Shown: piece after piece, positions 50,685 through 54,026 of the stretch
How positions within the stretch are numbered: position 1 is the stretch's first letter
How the letters are laid out: each line of letters starts with the position of its first letter
Assembly (NCBI GenBank): GCA_900543215.1
Contig: UQQR01000010.1
Coordinates: 1 to 54,026 of the forward strand
DNA: 54,026 nucleotides
From: an uncultured Oscillospiraceae bacterium
Lineage (GTDB): Bacteria > Bacillota > Clostridia > Oscillospirales > Acutalibacteraceae
Direction: 5' to 3'
Translations under genes and position numbers: made by a program
The notes under the pieces: generated by a model
Seen by the model: only the letters and a program-made list of their open reading frames with translations
Databases searched by the model: none
What the model was told of the DNA's origin: nothing

Positions 50685-50714
50685 TCCGTAATTACGGCGG
50701 ACAAGGAGAATAAA

Positions 50715-52208
50715 ATGGCGCAAAACAATGTTAACGCACCGGAGCAGGACCTTAATGAAATAATGCGATTAAGGCGTGAAAAGCTCGCGGCGCTTAAGGA
50801 ATCGGGAAACGACCCGTATCAGGTTATGAAGTATGACTTCGACTGCGATTCGGTCACAATAAAAAATGATTATGATGCGTTCGAGGGCAAGACCGTAAGG
50901 CTTGCCGGCAGAATAATGTCAAGAAGAATTATGGGTAAGGCAAGCTTTGTCGGATTTACCGATTGCAAGGGTCCGATACAGCTTTATGTCCGCCGCGACG
51001 ATGTGGGCGAGGATGTATACGCTTCCTTTAAAAAATGGGATATCGGCGATATAATCGGCGTTGAGGGCTTTGTGTTCAAGACGCAGACGGGAGAAATTTC
51101 CGTTCACGCTAAGGAAATAAAGCTCCTTTCCAAATCGCTTATTCCGCTGCCGGAAAAATTCCACGGACTCAGTGATACAGATACGAGATACCGTCAGCGC
51201 TATGTTGACCTTATTGTAAATCCCAAGGTTAAGGAGACCTTTTATAAGCGTTCGCAGATACTTAAGGAAATACGCAACTATCTTGACTCGAAGGGCTTTA
51301 CCGAGGTTGATACCCCGATATTGGTGCCGCTTGAGATAGGCGCGTCCGCGAGACCGTTTAAGACCCACCACAATACGCTTGATATGGATATGTATCTTCG
51401 CATTGAAACCGAGCTTTACTTAAAGAGACTTATAGTAGGCGGTATGCACAGGGTGTATGAAGTCGGCCGTATCTTCCGTAATGAGGGAATGGATACAAAA
51501 CATAATCCGGAGTTTACAACAGTAGAGCTCTATCAGGCGTTTACCGATTATCACGGTATGATGGATCTGGTTGAGGAAATGAATACCATGCTTGCCGAAA
51601 AAATTTGCGGCAGTAAGGTTATAACATATCAGGGAACCGAAATTGATATGGGTCACTGGGAACGCCTTACAATGGTAGAGGCTGTTAAGAAATATTCCGG
51701 CGCGGATTATAACGATTGGAAATCCGATGAGGATGCGAGAGAGTGCGCTAAACAGCTTCATGTTGAGGTTGACCCGAAGGCTACAAAGGGCACTGTCTTA
51801 GCCGAGCTTTTCGACGCATTTGTTGAAGAAAAGCTTATACAGCCTACATTTATTTACGATTATCCGGTAGAAAACAGTCCGCTTGCAAAGAGAAAACCGG
51901 AAAATCCCGCATTTACGGAACGCTTTGAATATTTTATCAACGCAACCGAATACGGCAACGCTTTTTCAGAGCTTAATGACCCGATTGACCAAAAGGAGCG
52001 TTTTGAAAAGCAGGTTGCCGCTAAAAAGGCGGAGGATCCGAACTGCAACGCAGAGGTTGATTACGATTATGTAACCGCGCTTGAGTACGGTATGCCGCCC
52101 ACAGGCGGACTCGGCTTCGGTGTAGACAGACTGGTAATGCTTCTTACCGACAGCGCCTCTATAAGGGATGTTTTGCTTTTCCCGACAATGAAGAGCTTGG
52201 ATAAATAA
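50715..52208 (+). CDS. lysS: lysyl-tRNA synthetase (class II)
   Basis: A 497-residue class II synthetase that charges tRNA-Lys. The anticodon-binding OB-fold domain (VRLAGRIMSRRIMGKASFVG) is followed by motif 1 around FTEVDTPILVPLEIGASARP, motif 2 in VYEVGRIFRNEGMDTKHNPE then FTTVELYQA, and motif 3 in GMPPTGGLGFGVDRLVMLL. All catalytic residues appear intact. It is the last gene with host-like composition; foreign AT-rich DNA begins within about 10-50 bases after its stop, and no native terminator is seen. Confidence 0.97.
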   Translation: MAQNNVNAPEQDLNEIMRLRREKLAALKESGNDPYQVMKYDFDCDSVTIKNDYDAFEGKTVRLAGRIMSRRIMGKASFVGFTDCKGPIQLYVRRDDVGEDVYASFKKWDIGDIIGVEGFVFKTQTGEISVHAKEIKLLSKSLIPLPEKFHGLSDTDTRYRQRYVDLIVNPKVKETFYKRSQILKEIRNYLDSKGFTEVDTPILVPLEIGASARPFKTHHNTLDMDMYLRIETELYLKRLIVGGMHRVYEVGRIFRNEGMDTKHNPEFTTVELYQAFTDYHGMMDLVEEMNTMLAEKICGSKVITYQGTEIDMGHWERLTMVEAVKKYSGADYNDWKSDEDARECAKQLHVEVDPKATKGTVLAELFDAFVEEKLIQPTFIYDYPVENSPLAKRKPENPAFTERFEYFINATEYGNAFSELNDPIDQKERFEKQVAAKKAEDPNCNAEVDYDYVTALEYGMPPTGGLGFGVDRLVMLLTDSASIRDVLLFPTMKSLDK

Positions 52209-52347
52209 ACCTAGTGTTTATGCGGGGTTGAGGCATTTGAGTACGTCAAAGGACGCATTAAAAGACGCATTTTGACATAGTCATTTACATCAGTATGAAA
52301 GAGTACACAATCTGAAAAGAAAAAGATTCAATCAAATATGAACTACT
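52209..52347. other. boundary region of an integrated element
   Basis: Non-coding. Directly after lysS, base composition becomes AT-rich. Around 52230-52295 there are repeated GACGCATT units and a GTCAAA/TTTTGAC inversion (ACGTCAAAGGACGCATT, then AAAAGACGCATTTTGAC), the sort of short repeats bound by an integrase at element ends. No attachment-site duplication can be shown because the other end of the element is outside the window. Confidence 0.45.
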
Positions 52348-52391
52348 AAGAGGACATTTTCTAAAGAAATTTAGAAGATGTCCTCTTTTTT
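52348..52391 (+). terminator. terminator near the element end
   Basis: Outer stem AAGAGGACAT/ATGTCCTCTT (52348-52357 with 52378-52387) and inner stem TTCTAAA/TTTAGAA with a GAAA loop, followed by six T. It is 140 bases beyond lysS and precedes the first element gene, insulating it from lysS read-through. Confidence 0.85.
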
Positions 52392-52447
52392 GCGTTATGG
52401 AGAAAATACGTCATTTGTTATGAAGTCAAAGTGAAAGGAGCACAGCA

Positions 52448-52669
52448 ATGAATGAATCAAAGAAAAAAGATAGATATGAGGATGCAAAAAAGTTTGTAAG
52501 ATATTCAGATGGTGCAAAAATGTACAGTATGGGAATGACAAAATTTCAAGAAGTGGCTAAGGATGCCAAGGCTTGTTATAAAATTGGTCAGCTTGTACTT
52601 GTTAATACAGAAATATTGGATAAGTATCTTGAAACTTTTCATATTACAGATTCTGAGTTTTATAAGTAG
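52448..52669 (+). CDS. DUF6462-type excisionase-like protein (single domain)
   Basis: A 73-residue basic protein. The core KKFVRYSDGAKMYSMGMTKF then QEVAKDAKACYKIGQLVLVN, ending NTEILDKYLETF, has the shape of a small winged-helix/excisionase (MerR-like) domain: helix-turn-helix, a basic wing and a final helix. Such proteins accompany Tn1549-like conjugative elements of gut Clostridia. AAAGGAG precedes the ATG. The same domain recurs in the next two genes. Confidence 0.7.
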   Translation: MNESKKKDRYEDAKKFVRYSDGAKMYSMGMTKFQEVAKDAKACYKIGQLVLVNTEILDKYLETFHITDSEFYK

Positions 52670-52677
52670 GTGATGTT

Positions 52678-53136
52678 ATGGTAAATACATTGAGTGGTTC
52701 AGTTTGTGCCTATAGAAAAGAAACTGTAAAACCAAGATTTATTCGTATTGATGAGGTAATGGCTTTATTAGATGTAACACAAGATGAGGCAATGGATATA
52801 GCGTTGGCTGCTGGAGCAAGATATCAGCTTGCAAAGATTATATTAGTACATAAGGAAAGGTTGATGAAATTTATGAAACATTCTGCAAGAGTTCCTAGTT
52901 CAAATAAAATTGTGGAAAAGAAGTTTGTGAGAATCGGAGAGGGTTCAATGACTTACAGCATAGGACATCATAGATTTATCGAAATGGCTAGAGCAGCTGG
53001 AGCTGTATATAAGATAGGCGAAGCAAAAGGAAATACTATTCTGATTAATCTGGAGGTGTTTGATGAATATATGGAGCAATTCAGAGAACCGCCAACAGAA
53101 ATGAAACATCCATTGCCAAATGTGAAAGGAGACTGA
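52678..53136 (+). CDS. DUF6462-type excisionase-like protein (tandem domain)
   Basis: A 152-residue protein made of two tandem copies of the domain in the preceding gene. The first is at about residues 18-65 (RFIRIDEVMALLDVTQDEAM then AAGARYQLAKIILVHKERLM) and the second at about 80-140 (KKFVRIGEGSMTYSIGHHRF then RAAGAVYKIGEAKGNTILIN). The first copy is the more diverged, for example lacking the YSMG/YSIG pattern. It is eight bases downstream of its neighbour and surely co-transcribed. DNA binding is inferred. Confidence 0.7.
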   Translation: MVNTLSGSVCAYRKETVKPRFIRIDEVMALLDVTQDEAMDIALAAGARYQLAKIILVHKERLMKFMKHSARVPSSNKIVEKKFVRIGEGSMTYSIGHHRFIEMARAAGAVYKIGEAKGNTILINLEVFDEYMEQFREPPTEMKHPLPNVKGD

Positions 53137-53139
53137 TGA

Positions 53140-53424
53140 ATGAGTTACTCATATAAGTGCTATTCAGATACAAAGGATTTTATGAAAAAATTTGTCAATG
53201 CAGAGGAAGGAGCGATTATTTATGGGATAAGTAAATCGAGAATCATAGTAATTGCGAGAGAGGCAGGAGCAGTCTATAAAGTCGGTAATTCAGCATTAAT
53301 CAATACGGAATTATTTGAAAAATATCTTGAACGATTCAGAGAGCCGGCAAGAGAACTGCCTAAGCATACATGGAACAAATTAAAGGAAATGACAAATACA
53401 CCAAAAACTGGTGAAAATTCGTAA
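53140..53424 (+). CDS. DUF6462-type excisionase-like protein
   Basis: A 94-residue protein with one copy of the domain (MKKFVNAEEGAIIYGISKSR then AREAGAVYKVGNSALINTEL, ending FEKYLERFREPARELP), very close to the second half of the preceding gene, with which it shares AREAGAVYK/ARAAGAVYK and the REP-containing end. It starts three bases after the previous stop. The cluster looks like recent duplication within the element. Confidence 0.7.
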   Translation: MSYSYKCYSDTKDFMKKFVNAEEGAIIYGISKSRIIVIAREAGAVYKVGNSALINTELFEKYLERFREPARELPKHTWNKLKEMTNTPKTGENS

Positions 53425-53439
53425 AAATACACCAGTGGT

Positions 53440-53925
53440 GTCACTTCCGTAAAATTAAAGTGCATTGTAGAATATCAATTGTCCAAGAGAGATTGGACAT
53501 AACAATTGAATAATCAGTTACAGATTTGCAAAGTAGTTTGCACTACAGAATTTCTGTAGGTAGTAAAATTACGGGGCATGTACCTGGAGGATGAAAGTCA
53601 CAGCTATCATATTAGTAGTCTGATGGATCGAAAGATGAAGGGCGAGAAGCTGGATGGAAATCTGGTAAAAGGAATCGGCATGTTGCGTAAGGATAATTAA
53701 CCACAGAGGGCGAGAAGTTCGTCCTTATCCTCAAAAGGCTAAAAGAGGAGATAGTGCTTCTGATAATTCAGAAGGGCGTCGTGAAACACATTTTGTGGCT
53801 CGTCTGTAACTCCCGGAGGTGAGAACACCTCTTTGTACACGGGGCGATATAGGAGTCTAGAAGACTGGCGTGTACCTACATGCTTAGCGTTAAGCATAGC
53901 CATGTAGACTATATCACTTCCAAAT
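53440..53925 (+). ncRNA. large structured-RNA candidate at the element end
   Basis: About 490 nt with no convincing gene but dense perfect hairpins: TCAATTGTCCAA/TTGGAC..CAATTGA (53475-53509), CTACAG/CTGTAG (53543-53559), CTGGAT-GGAA-ATCTGG (about 53650-53665), GGGCGA/TCGTCC (53708-53724), CTTCTGA-TAAT-TCAGAAG (53757-53774), GAGGTG-AGAA-CACCTC (53816-53831), GTACACG/CGTGTAC (53835-53875) enclosing AGTCT/AGACT, and CTACATG/CATGTAG (53876-53907). Several loops are GNRA-like. GATATAG (about 53846) can also pair with CTATATC (about 53910). It could be part of a group II-like intron, a large ornate RNA or a transfer origin; I cannot assign a family. Confidence 0.5.
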
Positions 53926-53970
53926 TCAAATTCTGTCTATATGGCAACTAATTTGAAGGAGGATAAAGTG

Positions 53971-54026
53971 GTGATGGGATTTAGCATAGCATTAATAATT
54001 ATTGTTCTTATCGTATTGTATTCGTT
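53971..54026 (+). CDS. N-terminus of a membrane protein (cut by window edge)
   Basis: AAGGAGG (53956-53962) is followed by GTG, GTG and ATG in frame (53968, 53971, 53974). The open frame to the window end reads GFSIALIIIVLIVLYS, a hydrophobic transmembrane start. Which start codon is used is unclear. Too little is visible to assign a family; an SPFH/stomatin-like protein would begin similarly, but this is a guess. Confidence 0.55.
   Translation, partial: MMGFSIALIIIVLIVLYS

Noticed and set aside
53573..53820. Two short open frames (one containing MYLEDESHSYHISSLMD, one containing GREVRPYPQKAKRGDS) as genes
   Set aside because: They are about 40-45 codons, lie in different frames, lack ribosome binding sites and coincide with perfect hairpins, so a structured RNA explains the region better. 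A decayed gene cannot be fully excluded.
53840..53925. Group I intron core, from GATATAG/CTATATC sequences
   Set aside because: The match to the conserved group I 3' core is short and partly on the wrong strand, and no P3-P8/P7 arrangement could be drawn.

Overview
The window is chromosomal DNA of a low-to-mid GC, spore-forming Firmicute of the class Clostridia, most likely a gut Oscillospiraceae/Ruminococcaceae relative. The support is: hrcA-grpE-dnaK-dnaJ behind a perfect CIRCE operator, a pro-sigma-K-type sporulation sigma factor, a T-box in front of a long clostridial-type ileS, a yybP-ykoY-type riboswitch, a LexA/DinR-type SOS box, DUF6774 and DUF6462 small proteins, and near-consensus TTGACA-17-TATAAT promoters. 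Assignment is by gene content and motifs read by eye; no database search was run.

Layout. 1-3.9 kb: the 5' end of a mannose-6-phosphate isomerase, a DegV fatty-acid-binding protein, a CDP-alcohol phosphatidyltransferase, a MATE exporter with a transcriptional attenuator, and a small membrane protein. 3.9-9.0 kb (minus): T-box/ileS, and rsmD-coaD-coiled-coil gene. 9.1-13.9 kb (plus): heat-shock operon. 13.9-16.7 kb (minus): a TrpXYZ-like ABC importer. 16.8-19.7 kb (plus): the complete glutamate-to-proline pathway proBAC. 19.65-22.05 kb: rluA-type pseudouridine synthase and radC, flanked by two related ~280 bp inverted-repeat elements (MITE-like). 22-25.3 kb (minus): LCP cell-wall ligase, SOS-controlled DNA polymerase IV, and a zinc-ribbon/sigma-region-4-like gene pair. 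25.4-29 kb (plus): small membrane proteins, a YgjP-type metallopeptidase, an esterase and a CAP-domain lipoprotein. 29.1-30.7 kb: a CNNM/CorC-type cation transporter behind a proline-rich upstream ORF that resembles enterobacterial mgtL. 30.7-34.8 kb (minus): sigK, then ECF sigma, anti-sigma-like and secreted beta-propeller genes. 34.8-52.2 kb: htpG with its own CIRCE, acpP, proS, rpoB-rpoC, an AI-2E-family permease, an OadB-like Na+ pump subunit plus a 44-residue partner under a riboswitch, a cupin protein, greA and lysS.

After lysS (from about 52.21 kb) base composition and codon use change abruptly (AT-rich). Three adjacent genes encode four copies of one small excisionase-like (DUF6462-type) domain. 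They are followed by about 500 nt densely packed with perfect hairpins, several closed by GNRA-like tetraloops, and then by the start of a membrane protein cut by the window edge. This looks like one end of an integrated conjugative or mobilisable element.

The observations most worth following are regulatory: (1) the mgtL-like leader ORF before the CNNM transporter; (2) the yybP-ykoY-type riboswitch in front of an orphan Na+-decarboxylase beta subunit and a tiny gamma-like peptide; (3) a five-codon ORF that starts inside, and stops in the loop of, the terminator before the MATE gene; (4) the large structured-RNA candidate at the element end; and (5) the two MITE-like elements, which share an internal hairpin with a compensatory base-pair change.
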